Part shown: positions 27,342 to 40,408 of the stretch, in pieces
Numbering within the stretch: position 1 is the first letter of the stretch
Layout: each line of letters opens with the position of its first letter
Origin: Gordonia jacobaea
Lineage (GTDB): Bacteria > Actinomycetota > Actinomycetes > Mycobacteriales > Mycobacteriaceae
Direction of reading: 5' to 3'
DNA: 64,000 nucleotides
NCBI RefSeq assembly: GCF_001186365.1
Contig: NZ_LDTZ01000017.1
Span: forward strand, 124,001 to 188,000
Notes under the pieces: generated by a model
Told to the model about the DNA's origin: nothing
The model's database searches: none
Seen by the model: only the letters and a program-made list of their open reading frames with translations
Made by a program: the position numbers and the translations under genes

Positions 27342-28362
27342 AGTCCAGATCCCCCAGCGTGACCTCGGCGCCGCCGACGAGGTCGGCGCACAGGTTGTAG
27401 ATGTACGCGCCGATGGTGGCGATGGCGGTCAGGAGGATCGCGTTGATCGCGCCGAGCAGCACGGCGTAGCCGAAGATCGTGCCTGCGCCGATCACGTCGC
27501 CCTCGCTCGACGACCCGTCAGCGGTGACGAGCGTGCCGAACGAACTGTTGATCTGGTCCCAGACGCCCATGCCGTCGAGGACCAGGTACAGCACGGCCAC
27601 GGCGATCATCCAGATGAAGAATCCGACGACGGCGAGTACAGCGGAGATCTTAAACGTCGCCCACGGATCGATCCGGCGGATCTGCACAGCGGCACGCAGC
27701 GCGGTCGCAGGACCGACCTGAGCCGGTGCCGAGCGCGGAGCCGCCACAGGAGCTACCTCAGCGGACTGGCGGACCTCTGCGGTGTGGTGGATCTGGTCGA
27801 GGTCGGGCAGTTGCTCGTCCTCGGAGGGGTCACGCACGATCGTCCGCGTAGGTGACTCGACGAATCCGGTACGCGCACCCGAGCCGCCTCCCACAGGCGT
27901 CGACGACGGGGCTGGACGAGACGGACCGTCCGTGCGGGCGGGACTGTCGAGTTTGGTGACCGGCGCCTGTCCACCGGCCGGTTCGGACGTCACCATGCCC
28001 CGCGGAGGCGGGCCGCCCTTTCCGCTTGGCGGCGGGCCGCTGGTCCCATTCGGCGGCGGACCAGCTTTGCCGTTCTGCTGCGGGCCGCCCTGAGGCGCCG
28101 GGCCGTTCTGGCCGTTAGGGGCCTGCGGCGGCACGCCACCGCGCTGCCACGGCGGCACGAGGCCACCCTGCTTGGGAGCCCCGACCGGGTTCGGATTCTT
28201 CTGCTGCATCGGGTGGGTCACCTGGTCTGACCCTGAAGTTTGAGCACCCGAAGGACCCGGACCGGACGACCGCGCCGGACCCCCGGAGTTACCGGAGTCG
28301 GTTGGGCCCGAGGGCCGGCCGGTCGTCGACTTCTTGTCGTCCGGGTCGTTCGGTGTGCTCAC
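27340..28362 (-). CDS. DUF3566 membrane protein (Rv0007 type)
   Basis: The 340-residue protein is encoded just after gyrA in the family's usual position. The first 210 residues are disordered and rich in Pro, Gly, Gln and Asn ([14 protein letters not shown]). The C-terminal DUF3566 domain (about 220-340) begins [20 protein letters not shown] and contains two membrane helices, the second in [24 protein letters not shown] 28362 is chosen because GAGGGA lies upstream and VSTPNDPDD is a typical start. The frame extends to 28425 without a ribosome site. Its function is unknown; a link to division is proposed in relatives. Confidence 0.9.
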   Translation of the reverse strand: MSTPNDPDDKKSTTGRPSGPTDSGNSGGPARSSGPGPSGAQTSGSDQVTHPMQQKNPNPVGAPKQGGLVPPWQRGGVPPQAPNGQNGPAPQGGPQQNGKAGPPPNGTSGPPPSGKGGPPPRGMVTSEPAGGQAPVTKLDSPARTDGPSRPAPSSTPVGGGSGARTGFVESPTRTIVRDPSEDEQLPDLDQIHHTAEVRQSAEVAPVAAPRSAPAQVGPATALRAAVQIRRIDPWATFKISAVLAVVGFFIWMIAVAVLYLVLDGMGVWDQINSSFGTLVTADGSSSEGDVIGAGTIFGYAVLLGAINAILLTAIATIGAYIYNLCADLVGGAEVTLGDLD

Positions 28363-28505
28363 TCGTGTTCCCTCACTCCATAACGCGTGCACTCCCAGCC
28401 ACAACGACGCGGGCTGGCGTTGCACACCACACTAACGGTTGAACCGCTCCCACTGGCTGAAGCGACCGCCGTGGGGTCGGGACTGTTGCGCCGAGGCCCT
28501 TGGGG

Positions 28506-30992
28506 CTACTCGGCAGCCTCGACGTCGGGCTCGTCGGCGTTGCGTGCGATGGCGATCAGGGTGGTTCCCTCGTCGAGGTTCATCAGACGGACACCCTTGG
28601 TCTGGCGCCCGGCCTTGCGGACCTGTTTGGCGGCCGTGCGGATGACTCCGCCGCCCGAGGTGATCGCGTACAGCTCCGAATCGTCGTCGACGATGATCGC
28701 GCCGATGAGTTCGCCGCGCCTGCGGTCGTGCTGAATGGTCAGCACGCCCTTGCCGCCGCGACCCTGAACCGGGTAGTCGTCCATCGGAGTGCGCTTGGCG
28801 TAGCCGCCCGACGTCGCGACCAGGAGGTAGGTGCCCTCACGCACGACGTTGAGCGACAGCAGCTCGTCGTCGCCGTTGAAGCGCATGCCCTGGACGCCGG
28901 AAGTCTGACGTCCCATCGGGCGCAGCGTCTCGTCGTCGGCGTGGAACCGGATCGACTGGCCCTTCTGCGAGACGAGCAGCAGGTCGTCGTCGGAGCTGCA
29001 CAGCTGCGCGCCGACCAGTTCGTCTTCGCCGCGAAGGTTGATCGCCGCGATTCCGCCGGAGCGGTTGGAGTCGAAGTCTTCGAGCTTGGACTTCTTCACC
29101 AGGCCGTTGCGCGTGGCGAGCACCAGGTACGGCGCATCCTGATAGGTCTTGAGCTGGATGACCTGAGCGATCCGCTCCTCCGGCTGGAAGGCCAGCAGGT
29201 TGGCGACGTGCTGGCCGCGCGCGGTGCGGTTGGCCTCGGGAAGCTCGTACGCCTTGGCCCGGTAGACCCGACCCTTGGTGGTGAAGAACAGGATCCAGTC
29301 GTGGGTGGAGCTCACGAAGAAGTGCTTGACGATGTCGTCCTGCTTGAGGCCTGCACCCTGCACACCCTTGCCGCCACGTCGCTGACTGCGGTACAGGTCG
29401 GTCTTCGTGCGCTTGGCGTAGCCGGTCTCGGTGATGGTGACGACGACGTCCTCGCGCGCGATGAGATCCTCGTCGGCGACGTCGCCGTCTGCCGCGATGA
29501 TCTTCGTTCGACGCTCATCGCCGAACTTCTCGACGACCACCTTGAGCTCGTCGCGCACGATGGCGCGCTGACGCTCGGGCTTCTCGAGGATGTCCTTGAG
29601 GTCGGCGATCTCGAGCTCGATCTCGGCCAACTCGTCGACGATCTTCTGGCGCTCGAGTGCCGACAGACGACGCAGCTGCATCGCAAGAATGGCGTCGGCC
29701 TGGATCTCGTCGATGTCGAGGAGACCGATGAGGCCCTGTCGCGCCGCGTCGGTGTTAGCCGACGCACGGATCAATGCGATCACTTCGTCAAGTGCGTCAA
29801 GGGCTTTCACGAGACCGCGCAGGATGTGCGCGCGCTCTTCGGCCTTGCGCAACCTGTACCGCGTACGACGCACGATGACGTCGATCTGGTGCGCGACGTA
29901 GTAGCGGATCATCTGGTCGAGACGCAGGGTGCGCGGCACGCCGTCGACGATCGACAGCATGTTGGCGCCAAAACTGGTCTGCAACTGGCTGTGCTTGTAG
30001 AGGTTGTTCAGCACGACCTTGGCGACGGCGTCGCGACGCAGGGTCACGACGATGCGCATGCCGTCGCGATCGGAGGACTGATCCTCGATTCGACTGATGC
30101 CCTTGAGTTTTCCCTCGTTGACCTGTTCAGCGATCGACGCGATCAGGTTGTCGGGGTTGACCTGGTACGGCAGCTCGGTGACGACGAGGGTGGTGGTGCC
30201 CTTGTTCTCCTCGATGTCGACGACGCTTCGCATACGGATGCTGCCGCGGCCCGTCGTGTAGGCATCGCGGATGCCCTGACTGCCGACAATCAGTGCGGCC
30301 GTGGGGAAGTCGGGTCCCTTGATGGCCTCCATACATGCCGCGAGCATGGTTTCCTCGTCGGCTTCGGGATTCTCCAGAGCCCAAAAGACCGCGTCGGCAA
30401 CCTCATTGAGGTTGTGCGGCGGGATGTTGGTGGCCATACCGACCGCGATACCGCCCGACCCGTTGATCAACAGGTTGGGGATACGTGCGGGCAGAACCGT
30501 CGGCTCGTTGGTCTTGCCGTCGTAGTTGGGCGTGAAATCGACTGTCTCTTCGTCGATGTCGCGCAACATCTCCATCGCGAGGGGCGTGAGGCGTGCCTCG
30601 GTGTAACGCATGGCGGCCGCGCCGTCGTTGCCGCGCGAACCGAAGTTGCCCTGACCGTCGATCAGCGGGTACCGCATCGACCACGGCTGCGCGAGGCGCA
30701 CCAGCGCGTCGTAGATCGCGCTGTCGCCGTGGGGATGGTAGTTACCCATCGTCTCCGCAACGGGTTTCGCGGATTTCACGTAGCCGCGGTCGGGGCGGAA
30801 CCCGGCGTCGTAGGACGCGTAGAGAAGTCGACGGTGCACGGGCTTCAGTCCGTCGCGCACCTCGGGTAGCGCGCGACCGACGATGACGCTCATCGCGTAG
30901 TCGATGTAGCTGTTCTGCATCTCCTGGCCGAGATCGACCGGTTCGATGCGATCGCCCGCTCCCCCGTTTGGCGGGAGTGTGGTGTCAGTCAT
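28506..30992 (-). CDS. gyrA: DNA gyrase subunit A
   Basis: The 828-residue type II topoisomerase subunit breaks and rejoins DNA. The catalytic Tyr is in [11 protein letters not shown]. The quinolone region reads [19 protein letters not shown], with Ser at the E. coli Ser83 position and Asp at the position of Asp87, so no common resistance change is present. A coiled coil with [19 protein letters not shown] and a C-terminal DNA-wrapping propeller (GyrA box near QRRGGKG) follow. The ATG at 30992 has AAGGA upstream. It lies 26 bp after gyrB and is co-transcribed. Confidence 0.97.
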   Translation of the reverse strand: MTDTTLPPNGGAGDRIEPVDLGQEMQNSYIDYAMSVIVGRALPEVRDGLKPVHRRLLYASYDAGFRPDRGYVKSAKPVAETMGNYHPHGDSAIYDALVRLAQPWSMRYPLIDGQGNFGSRGNDGAAAMRYTEARLTPLAMEMLRDIDEETVDFTPNYDGKTNEPTVLPARIPNLLINGSGGIAVGMATNIPPHNLNEVADAVFWALENPEADEETMLAACMEAIKGPDFPTAALIVGSQGIRDAYTTGRGSIRMRSVVDIEENKGTTTLVVTELPYQVNPDNLIASIAEQVNEGKLKGISRIEDQSSDRDGMRIVVTLRRDAVAKVVLNNLYKHSQLQTSFGANMLSIVDGVPRTLRLDQMIRYYVAHQIDVIVRRTRYRLRKAEERAHILRGLVKALDALDEVIALIRASANTDAARQGLIGLLDIDEIQADAILAMQLRRLSALERQKIVDELAEIELEIADLKDILEKPERQRAIVRDELKVVVEKFGDERRTKIIAADGDVADEDLIAREDVVVTITETGYAKRTKTDLYRSQRRGGKGVQGAGLKQDDIVKHFFVSSTHDWILFFTTKGRVYRAKAYELPEANRTARGQHVANLLAFQPEERIAQVIQLKTYQDAPYLVLATRNGLVKKSKLEDFDSNRSGGIAAINLRGEDELVGAQLCSSDDDLLLVSQKGQSIRFHADDETLRPMGRQTSGVQGMRFNGDDELLSLNVVREGTYLLVATSGGYAKRTPMDDYPVQGRGGKGVLTIQHDRRRGELIGAIIVDDDSELYAITSGGGVIRTAAKQVRKAGRQTKGVRLMNLDEGTTLIAIARNADEPDVEAAE

Positions 30993-31018
30993 CAGTATCC
31001 TTTTCGATTCGTGAGAGA

Positions 31019-33450
<2,432 letters not shown>

Positions 33451-34014
33451 TCAGCCGTAGGTGTCGCGGGGACCCCGACCGGGCACGTTGCGTTTGCCCT
33501 TTTGCCACGACGGCGCCTTGGGGCCCGTGATCCGCAGCGACGTCACTATGTCGTCGCCGATGGCCGCGGCGATCTTCGCCAGGATCTGGCGCTGCACGTA
33601 CCGCAGCTGCGTAGCCCACGCAGTCGACTCGGCCTGTACGTGAAGTACCTTGTCCTGCAACGCTTCTGGCTTGGCGTGCGCGGCGATGTCTGGTCCGACG
33701 ATCTGCAGCCACTGCCCGAACAACGTGCCTTCGGCGATCTGAGGCTCCCACCCGCGGTCACGCGCGAGTCCGCCGACGAGCCTGGAGAAGGGCTGCGGAT
33801 CCCGCGAATCCGGGCCGGCGCCCGACCAGCGTCGACGACTCGACGACCCGCGCGGACGTCGAATCGGCGACGCCCGGCCATGACCCACCGACTTGCCCGC
33901 AGCGCGCGCCGACGCCCGTGCCTCTTCCAAGGCGCGGCGTGCCCGCTCGTACCCGCTCGACGCGTCGCCACCAGGCGACTCGGTGCCTGGCTGCTCTTCG
34001 GGGGTGTCGCTCAC
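33451..34014 (-). CDS. dciA: DciA-family replicative helicase loader (DUF721)
   Basis: The 187-residue protein belongs to the DUF721/DciA family, which loads or assists DnaB helicase in bacteria without DnaC. The N-terminal half is basic and disordered, with RARRALEEARASARAAGKS. The KH-like domain (about 85-165) has EGTLFGQWLQIVGPDIAAHA, then VLHVQAESTAWATQLRYVQ, and ends with TSLRITGPKAPSWQKG. The GTG start overlaps the recF stop by GTGA, so the two are translationally coupled. The order recF-dciA-gyrB is standard here. Confidence 0.92.
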   Translation of the reverse strand: MSDTPEEQPGTESPGGDASSGYERARRALEEARASARAAGKSVGHGRASPIRRPRGSSSRRRWSGAGPDSRDPQPFSRLVGGLARDRGWEPQIAEGTLFGQWLQIVGPDIAAHAKPEALQDKVLHVQAESTAWATQLRYVQRQILAKIAAAIGDDIVTSLRITGPKAPSWQKGKRNVPGRGPRDTYG

Positions 34015-35207
34015 GAGTCCATGCTCTCAGTTGCCTCGGACATCAGTTCGGAATGCCGTGTGCCGTCGGCCTCGTCGACGACATCGACTCCGATACGTCT
34101 GCCGCCGACACCCTCGGGGATGTCCTCCGCGACAGCAGCCGTGATCAACAGCTGTTCGGCACCGGCGGTGAACTCCACCAGTTTGCGACGTCGCGCGGCG
34201 TCGAGCTCAGCGAAGACGTCGTCGAGCATGATGACGGGTTCGATGCCCTCACTGCGGACGAGCTCGACCGACCCGAGGCGCAACGCCAACGCGAGCGACC
34301 ACGATTCTCCGTGCGAGGCGAAACCCTTGGCCACCTCGGACCCGAGAACGATGTCGATGTCGTCGCGGTGCGGACCGACAAGACTGACGCCGCGCTCGAT
34401 TTCCTTGGTGCGCGTCTGCCCGAGGCGCTCGAGTAGTTGTGTCGCGATGGTTTCCGAATCTGGTTCGACATCGCGCGGTGGTACCAACTCCGGCCCCGCC
34501 GACGCGCGATAGCTCAACGCGGCAGGACGCGAAAGCGGAGCTATCGACGAGTACGACGCGACGAAGTGCGGCTCGAGATCACGCAGTACCTCGATCCGCG
34601 CGGCAGTCACCTGGCCACCGAGATCAGCGAGCTGAGCGTCCCACACGTCGAGGGTGCTGATCACCGAGTCGGCGTCGGAGCCTCCTCGACGCAGCGCCGC
34701 GCCCGCCGTCTTGAGCAGCGCGGAACGTTGCCGGAGCACCCTGTCGTAGTCCGAACGTGCTGCAGCCCAACGTGGTCCGCGCTGGGCGACGAGCTCGTCG
34801 ATGAAGCGTCGACGATCGCTCGGATCGCCCCGGATGAGTAGTAAGTCTTCCGGGGCGAACAGCACCGCGCGCAGCACACCGAGGATCTCGCGCGGGCGTC
34901 GACATGGAGATCCGTTGAGCCAGGCCTTGTTTGACCCCTCGGCAGCAATCTGCAGGCTGACCGCGAGTTCACGACCTGCGTTCTCGACGATGGTTCCGAC
35001 CGACGCCGACGTCGCCCCTGACCGGACCAGCGGCGCGTCGGAGCTCACCCGGTGCGAACGAAGTGTCGCGATGTAGAAGAGCGCTTCGAGCAGATTGGTT
35101 TTGCCAAAACCGTTGCGGCCGGTGAAGATCGTCGGTTCGGGGCGAAGGGTGAGGTCGGCCGACGGCCACGATCGGTAGTCGCGCAGGTGCAGTTCACGAA
35201 CAAACAC
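34011..35207 (-). CDS. recF: DNA repair protein RecF
   Basis: The 398-residue SMC-like ATPase acts in gap repair with RecO and RecR. The start FVRELHLRDYRSW leads to Walker A GRNGFGKTNLLEAL. The ABC signature is SHGESWSLALAL and Walker B is IMLDDVFAELD. The tail ends with TESMDS. The GTG at 35207 has no strong ribosome site and lies 12 bp after gnd, suggesting translation by reinitiation. Confidence 0.95.
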   Translation of the reverse strand: MFVRELHLRDYRSWPSADLTLRPEPTIFTGRNGFGKTNLLEALFYIATLRSHRVSSDAPLVRSGATSASVGTIVENAGRELAVSLQIAAEGSNKAWLNGSPCRRPREILGVLRAVLFAPEDLLLIRGDPSDRRRFIDELVAQRGPRWAAARSDYDRVLRQRSALLKTAGAALRRGGSDADSVISTLDVWDAQLADLGGQVTAARIEVLRDLEPHFVASYSSIAPLSRPAALSYRASAGPELVPPRDVEPDSETIATQLLERLGQTRTKEIERGVSLVGPHRDDIDIVLGSEVAKGFASHGESWSLALALRLGSVELVRSEGIEPVIMLDDVFAELDAARRRKLVEFTAGAEQLLITAAVAEDIPEGVGGRRIGVDVVDEADGTRHSELMSEATESMDS

Positions 35208-35219
35208 GGGACGTCGAAA

Positions 35220-36170
35220 TCAGTTGGGCGGAGCGGTATTCGACGGATTCTGAAGCGGCGTTCCGGTCTCGCCGACGTTCTTGCCCGCAGTGTTCTGCAT
35301 GGCGTGTCCGCCGAACTGGTTACGCAGCGCCGACACTGCCTTGAGCGCGGGCGAACCGCCCTTCTCCCGCGACGCGAAGCGTGCGAACAGCGCAGCCGAG
35401 ATCACATTGGCGGGCACCGCGTGGCGAATCGCTTCCTCGACTGTCCATCGACCTTCGCCGGAATCCGGTGTGTAGTCGGAGATTTCGGTGAGGCCAGGAT
35501 CTTCCTGCAGGGCTCGGACCAAGAGGTCGAGGAGCCACGATCGGATCACCGTGCCCTGTGTCCAGGCTTGCATCGTGCCTTCGACATCGACAATGAGCGG
35601 CTCGGCGTTGAGCAGTGCGTAACCCTCGCCGTAGGCGTGCATCAGGCCGTACTCGATGCCGTTGTGCACCATCTTGGCGTAGTGCCCGGCTCCGACGGGT
35701 CCGGCGTGAACGAATCCGTCGGCTCGCTCGCCGGGCGGGCGCAGTGCGTCGAAGATCGGCATGAGCCGCTCGACGTCGGCGTCGGATCCACCGACCATCA
35801 GGCCGTATCCGTTCTCCAAGCCCCACACACCGCCGGAGACACCGCAGTCGAGGTAGCCGATTCCCTTGTCGCCCAAGGTTTTTGCGTGGGGCTCATCGTC
35901 GGTGTACCGCGAGTTACCACCATCGACGACGACGTCGCCCGGCTCCAGCAGGCCTGCGAGTTCTGCGACGCACTGCTGGGTGGGTTCACCTGAAGGCACC
36001 ATGATCCACACCGCGCGAGGTGCGTCGAGCGCGGCCACCATATCGGCCATCGACGCGACGTCGGAGACCTCCGGGCGGGGGTCGTATCCGACGACCTTAT
36101 GGCCACCGCGCTCGATACGGGTGCGCATGTTGGCACCCATCTTGCCGAGGCCGATCAGTCCGAGCTGCAT
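35220..36170 (-). CDS. gnd: 6-phosphogluconate dehydrogenase, short decarboxylating type
   Basis: The 316-residue enzyme of the short GndA/YqeC branch oxidises 6-phosphogluconate to ribulose 5-phosphate and CO2. The nucleotide-binding start LGLIGLGKMGANM, the substrate region DCGVSGGVWGLENGYGLMVGG shortened to GVSGGVWG here, and the catalytic Lys in HYAKMVHNGIEYG are present. Its insertion between dnaN and recF is usual in Gordonia, Rhodococcus and M. smegmatis, but not in M. tuberculosis. It has no replication role. Confidence 0.93.
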   Translation of the reverse strand: MQLGLIGLGKMGANMRTRIERGGHKVVGYDPRPEVSDVASMADMVAALDAPRAVWIMVPSGEPTQQCVAELAGLLEPGDVVVDGGNSRYTDDEPHAKTLGDKGIGYLDCGVSGGVWGLENGYGLMVGGSDADVERLMPIFDALRPPGERADGFVHAGPVGAGHYAKMVHNGIEYGLMHAYGEGYALLNAEPLIVDVEGTMQAWTQGTVIRSWLLDLLVRALQEDPGLTEISDYTPDSGEGRWTVEEAIRHAVPANVISAALFARFASREKGGSPALKAVSALRNQFGGHAMQNTAGKNVGETGTPLQNPSNTAPPN

Positions 36171-36245
36171 GGCTTCCCCTTCGCATGTGCGTGAAAGATC
36201 AGTGCTGCCTTGATGTTTCGTTACTCGGACTCAGTGCATGAGCCG

Positions 36246-37412
36246 CTATCCGGGCAGGCGAACCGGCATCAGCAGGTAGGTGAAAACGCTGTCGGGTGCG
36301 ACGAACGCTCCGGATTCGTCGGCGATGGGTTCGTCACCGGTCGACGGGCGCAGCACCGCGGGACGACTCGGCGTCGTGAATCCGAAGTCGACGGTTGCGA
36401 CGCCGATCGCGGAGAGTCCGTCCTGCAGATACGTCGGGTTGAACGCGATGGTCAGCGGCTCGCCGTAGAACTGCACGGGCAGCTCTTCTTCGGCGCGGCC
36501 TGCTTCGTCGCCGCCTGCCGTGAGCAGAACGGATCCGTCGCGGAATTCCATGCGCACCTGCGCGCCACGTTCGGCGACCAGCGCCACACGCTTGATGGCC
36601 TCGATGAGGGGTGCACTCTCGATGGTCGCAATGGCGGTGTGGCTCGCGGGCAACAGCTGGCGGAACTTCGGGAACTCGGCGTCGAGGAGACGGGTCGTCG
36701 TCTGCTTGGTCTCGCCGACGATGCCCAGGATCCCCTCGCCACCGAGTGCTGAACCGCTGCCGAACGCCAGCTTCACGTCGCCGGAGTCGGAACTCGCGGT
36801 TCGCGCGCTCTCGGACAACGTCTTCGCGGGCACGAGAACGGCACCCGATGCGCCGGAATCGGCTGGCTCCCACTCCAATTCGCGTACCGCGAGGCGGAAG
36901 CGGTCGGTGGCTGCCAGGACGACGGTCTTGCCGTCGATCTCGACGCGCACGCCGGTGAGCATCGGAAGTGTGTCATCACGGCCGGCAGCGACGGCGACCT
37001 GGGAGATGGCCTCGGCAAACACCTGCGCCGGGATAAGTCCGGTGACGGCCGGGACGTCGGGAAGCTGTGGGTAGTCCTCGACGGGCATGGTCGGCAGCGA
37101 GAACTTCGCGCTGCCGCAGGTGATGGCGACGCGGGATCCGTCGAGCGAGACGTCGACCGGCTTGTTCGGAAGAGCTTTGGTGATGTCGGCCAGCAGACGC
37201 CCGGATACCAGCACCTGCCCCGGTTCTGCGACTTCGGCGCCGATCTGCTGCTGTGCCGAGACCTCGTAGTCGAAGCCGGAGACGGTCAGCCCGGCGTCGT
37301 CGGCCAGGAGAACCACACAACCGAGCACGGGGACGGGCGGGCGAGACGGCAAACTGCGCGCTACCCAGGCGACGGCATCGGCGAACTCGTCACGCGCGAC
37401 ACGGAACTTCAT
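36246..37412 (-). CDS. dnaN: DNA polymerase III beta clamp
   Basis: The 388-residue sliding clamp has three clamp repeats. Recognisable segments are [52 protein letters not shown] and the C-terminal [11 protein letters not shown], where the protein-binding groove ends. The ATG at 37412 follows GAAGGG at long spacing. It lies immediately across the oriC region from dnaA, and the 75-bp gap to gnd suggests a shared transcript. Confidence 0.97.
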   Translation of the reverse strand: MKFRVARDEFADAVAWVARSLPSRPPVPVLGCVVLLADDAGLTVSGFDYEVSAQQQIGAEVAEPGQVLVSGRLLADITKALPNKPVDVSLDGSRVAITCGSAKFSLPTMPVEDYPQLPDVPAVTGLIPAQVFAEAISQVAVAAGRDDTLPMLTGVRVEIDGKTVVLAATDRFRLAVRELEWEPADSGASGAVLVPAKTLSESARTASSDSGDVKLAFGSGSALGGEGILGIVGETKQTTTRLLDAEFPKFRQLLPASHTAIATIESAPLIEAIKRVALVAERGAQVRMEFRDGSVLLTAGGDEAGRAEEELPVQFYGEPLTIAFNPTYLQDGLSAIGVATVDFGFTTPSRPAVLRPSTGDEPIADESGAFVAPDSVFTYLLMPVRLPG

Positions 37413-37579
37413 GCTCGGTGGTTGCCCTTCTCTCGGTATTCGCCAGGAGTTCCCACTCTAGAGCGCGATCGCGTGACGGGGAGTCGTTGGGGTCAAGTCG
37501 CCACGCCGCGACCAACGCGTGCCCGTCTCGGGAACGGACGAGTCGACGACGACGGTCGGTCGAGGTGTGCACAACAGCT

Positions 37580-37602
37580 TCTTAAAAGAAGTTCTTTTAA
37601 GA
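37580..37602. repeat. Perfect 11-bp AT-rich palindrome in oriC
   Basis: TCTTAAAAGAA (37580-37590) and TTCTTTTAAGA (37592-37602) are exact reverse complements around one G. It stands eight bases from a DnaA-box-like site and is the most AT-rich stretch of the origin. It could extrude a cruciform or be the first melted segment. Confidence 0.85.
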
Positions 37603-37897
37603 GAGGGATCCATAACAGTCATAGGCACTGTGCAAACTGTGGACAACGCGCCGGATCCCATGTCAGAGCACTGACGAGGTGTGGATGGCGGGTGGACGGA
37701 TCCTGGGCGGGTCGGTCGGGTTGTGCACATGTTGGAATCCGTTCGAGCATCGTCCACGTTCTGTACACATCAACACCTTCGTTACTCACAGTCGATCCAC
37801 AGCCATCCGGCGACCGCGAAGACATCGAGAGCGTCGTCGGGAAGAGGTGTGAATCGGCCTGAAGCCATCGCCGGAGACCCTTGGGTTGTGGTTGAGA

Positions 37898-37956
37898 CTT
37901 GTCGTTTTGGCCCGGAACGACAAGACCCTCCGCGCCCGGGCGGGAGCGAAGGGTCT
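37898..37956 (-). terminator. Two overlapping hairpins after dnaA
   Basis: AGACCCTCCGC (37923-37933) pairs with GCGAAGGGTCT (37946-37956) with one mismatch. Next to it, CTTGTCGTT (37898-37906) pairs exactly with AACGACAAG (37916-37924). The two stems share two bases, so they are mutually exclusive at the tip. Position just downstream of the dnaA stop suggests transcript termination before oriC. Confidence 0.65.
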
Positions 37957-37980
37957 CAGAGGGGGATCCTGGCGGTTCTG

Positions 37981-39609
37981 TCAGCCGACGGCGCGCTGTT
38001 TGATGCGCGCGGTGAGTTCCTGGACGTGGTCGTAGACCTTGCGGCGCTCGGCCATCTCCTTGCGGATCTTGCGTTCGGCATACATGACGGTTGTGTGGTC
38101 ACGGTCGAAGGTTTCGCCGATCTTCGGCAGTGAGAGGTCGGTGAGCTCTCGGCACAGGTACATGGAGATCTGACGCGCCTGCGCGATGGCCCTGGTCTTG
38201 CCAGGCCCCCGCAATTCGTCGACCGAGATGTCGAAGTACTCCGCGGTGATCGCGAGGATCGACGCCGCGCTGACCTCGAGCGTGCCTGAATTCGGTAGCA
38301 GCGCTTGAAGAACCACCTCGGCGAGTGATTTGTCGAGGTCGGTGTTGTTCAGGGAGGCGAACGCGGTGACGCGGATCAGGGCGCCCTCGAGCTCGCGGAT
38401 GTTGCGCTCGATCTTCGACGCGATCAATTCGAGGACGTCGTCAGGAACAGCGATGCTGTCCATCTGCGCCTTCTTGCGCAGAATGGCGATGCGGGTCTCG
38501 AGGTCGGGTGGCTGAACGTCGGTGATCAGGCCCCACTCGAATCGTGTGCGAAGCCTATCTTCAAGTGTCGCAAGCTGTTTCGGCGGACGATCGGAGGAAA
38601 TCACGATCTGCTTGCTCGAATTGTGCAGCGTGTTGAAGGTGTGGAAGAACTCTTCCTGGATACCTTCCTTGCCGATCAGGAATTGGATGTCGTCGACGAG
38701 CAACACGTCGACGTCGCGGTAGCGGCGCTTGAACGCGACCCGACGGTCGTCACGCAGCGAGTTGATGAAGTCGTTGGTGAATTCCTCGGTGGAGACGTAC
38801 TTGACCCTCATACCCGGGAACAGTCGCTGGGCGTAGTGCCCTGCTGCGTGCAGCAGGTGCGTCTTGCCGAGACCGGACTCACCCCAGATGAACAGCGGGT
38901 TGTACGCGCGCGCCGGGGCTTCGGCGACAGCGACGGCCGACGCGTGCGCGAAGCGATTCGACGCTCCGATCACGAAAGTGTCGAAGGTGTACTTGGGGTT
39001 GAGGTTGGCGCCCGACGGAGTGGGCGCCGCGGTTGGGCGTTCGGCGAAGTACGACGGCCAGTTGGCCGGTCCACCCCGCGACTCGGTCCCATTGGCAGCA
39101 GTCGTCGACGGTCGTGGAGGCTGCTGGGCGCCGAAGGAGTCGGTGCCGAGCTGGTCGATGGCTGACTGTGTGCTGGCCGCAGCCTGGCCGGGCGCGCTGT
39201 GATCAGCGCCGAAGCCAGATCCGTTGGCACTGCTGATCTCTGCTGCGGTGACCTCTGCCGGGCCGAAACCGGCTCCGGGTGCAGAGGAGTGGGTCGGCTG
39301 CTCGGCGGGAGCGTCGATGATCGGATTCGGCGTCGCGATACGGACACCGAGGTCGACGGGTTGTCCGAGGTGACGTGAGAGCGCGCTTCGGATCGTGTCT
39401 CGGAGGGTGCGTTCGATCTGCTCCTGGACCAGCGGCGTCGGCACGGTGAGCAGCGCGAATCCCTCGGCAAGGGTGAGTGGCTGCACGAGCGAGAGCCAGG
39501 CTTTTTGCTGCCGGGTGAGAGGTTCGTGGTCGCCGCCGGCGGAGTCGTCGTTGAGCTCTGCGACGACCTGTTGCCAGACCTCGCCAAACGAGTCGCGATC
39601 AGAAGTCAC
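37981..39609 (-). CDS. dnaA: Chromosomal replication initiator DnaA
   Basis: The 542-residue AAA+ initiator shows domain I (about 1-85), a Ser/Ala/Pro-rich domain II (about 90-200), domain III with Walker [12 protein letters not shown] and Walker [13 protein letters not shown], and domain IV with the box-binding signature [15 protein letters not shown] place the start at GTG 39609 ([14 protein letters not shown]), because GGGAAGG precedes it and domain I begins there in relatives. The frame extends 12 codons further to 39645. DnaA boxes lie 75 bp upstream, indicating autoregulation. Confidence 0.96.
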   Translation of the reverse strand: MTSDRDSFGEVWQQVVAELNDDSAGGDHEPLTRQQKAWLSLVQPLTLAEGFALLTVPTPLVQEQIERTLRDTIRSALSRHLGQPVDLGVRIATPNPIIDAPAEQPTHSSAPGAGFGPAEVTAAEISSANGSGFGADHSAPGQAAASTQSAIDQLGTDSFGAQQPPRPSTTAANGTESRGGPANWPSYFAERPTAAPTPSGANLNPKYTFDTFVIGASNRFAHASAVAVAEAPARAYNPLFIWGESGLGKTHLLHAAGHYAQRLFPGMRVKYVSTEEFTNDFINSLRDDRRVAFKRRYRDVDVLLVDDIQFLIGKEGIQEEFFHTFNTLHNSSKQIVISSDRPPKQLATLEDRLRTRFEWGLITDVQPPDLETRIAILRKKAQMDSIAVPDDVLELIASKIERNIRELEGALIRVTAFASLNNTDLDKSLAEVVLQALLPNSGTLEVSAASILAITAEYFDISVDELRGPGKTRAIAQARQISMYLCRELTDLSLPKIGETFDRDHTTVMYAERKIRKEMAERRKVYDHVQELTARIKQRAVG

Positions 39610-39684
39610 GGTCAGGCCTTCCCACCCCGAGAAAATTACCAGCATCAGTCATCGGGGACTCACGATGCCGGTGCGGGAGCCGAC

Positions 39685-39715
39685 TTGTCCACACACTTAT
39701 CCACAGTTGTGTACA
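39685..39715. promoter_or_regulatory. Three DnaA boxes upstream of dnaA
   Basis: TTGTCCACA (39685-39693, perfect), TTATCCACA (39697-39705, perfect) and TTGTGTACA (39707-39715, one mismatch) lie in tandem on one strand, 12 then 10 bp apart, about 75 bp before the dnaA start. This is the normal place for DnaA autorepression. Confidence 0.9.
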
Positions 39716-39959
39716 ACCAAGTCGGGATGGGTTCGACGCCGCGATTGCGTCGTGGTGATGTGAGTGGCGTATCGGTCGCCGTCACTGGGGAATGACGCTA
39801 ACAGAACGACCACGGAGCCGACAACGCAAGGCATGAATTCGCTCGGCCAGATCACAAGTCGTGCGGCAAGGACGTCGTCGAGCGTGTCGCACATGCAGGT
39901 AGCGCGGGCGGTATGGCACTCGTCACCGCTGGTCACGGCGTTGGTGAGGATCCGCTCGT

Positions 39960-39989
39960 TTGATTTGAGTACACCGGGTCCAGTAGTCT
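39960..39989 (+). promoter_or_regulatory. Possible rpmH promoter
   Basis: TTGATT (39960-39965) and TAGTCT (39984-39989) stand 18 bp apart, close to a -35/-10 pair, about 200 bp upstream of rpmH. The match is moderate and no start site is known. Confidence 0.35.
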
Positions 39990-40191
39990 CGACTGGTCAT
40001 CCAGGTATGCGGATTTACGTGGTGGCGTTCCCGTCATTCAAAGGGTTGACCGCGTGCGGTCCGTTCGGCGAAAACGGGGTCATCCAACCGGCACGAGTCC
40101 GGCACCGCTGCCTGGATAAGAAGACCACTCAGGAGATCGTGGGTGCGCGTGCAGTTGGCGTGCCTACGTACGAACACAAGGAGTACCAGCC

Positions 40192-40335
40192 GTGGCCAAG
40201 GGCAAGCGGACTTTCCAGCCGAACAACCGTCGTCGTGCACGCGTGCATGGTTTCCGGTTGCGTATGCGTACCCGCGCGGGTCGTTCGATCGTCAACACCC
40301 GTCGCAGCAAGGGCCGCGCAAAGCTCTCGGCCTGA
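40192..40335 (+). CDS. rpmH: 50S ribosomal protein L34
   Basis: The 47-residue L34 is complete: [30 protein letters not shown], then [17 protein letters not shown]. It uses a GTG start with AAGGAG at 40178-40183 upstream. It begins the rpmH-rnpA-yidD-yidC-jag-rsmG operon. The same bases are covered by an out-of-frame extension of rnpA, which can be ignored. Confidence 0.97.
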   Translation: MAKGKRTFQPNNRRRARVHGFRLRMRTRAGRSIVNTRRSKGRAKLSA

Positions 40336-40408
40336 TCTGCACAACACCGCGAGTCCCGGCGGCGGCATCGTCCGTCGTCGGAACACTCCGGTGGCGATTG
40401 GGTCGGTG

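Larger units (their letters stand above)
37413..37980. other. Replication origin (oriC) between dnaA and dnaN
   Basis: This 568-bp gene-free stretch is the conserved oriC position. DnaA-box-like sites include TGTGCACAA (37566-37574), TGTGGACAA (37638-37646, perfect), TTGTGCACA (37721-37729) and CGATCCACA (37793-37801), with weaker ones at CTGTACACA near 37761 and TTACTCACA near 37782. The only marked AT-rich segment is the palindrome at 37580-37602, a candidate unwinding site. The dnaA-proximal end (37898-37956) is the dnaA terminator. Confidence 0.88.
39610..40191. other. dnaA-rpmH divergent control region
   Basis: These 582 bp separate the divergent dnaA and rpmH starts. The region contains the DnaA boxes at 39685-39715 and a candidate rpmH promoter at 39960-39989. 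Frames crossing it, including one continuous with rnpA from 39764, have no protein character. Confidence 0.7.

Noticed and set aside
28500-30869. A 789-codon open frame opposite gyrA
   Set aside because: gyrA is conserved throughout. The opposite frame is a product of high GC at third positions and has no domain.
39764-40408. A long N-terminal extension of rnpA crossing rpmH
   Set aside because: It overlaps rpmH in another frame and is not conserved. RnpA begins near ATG 40409.
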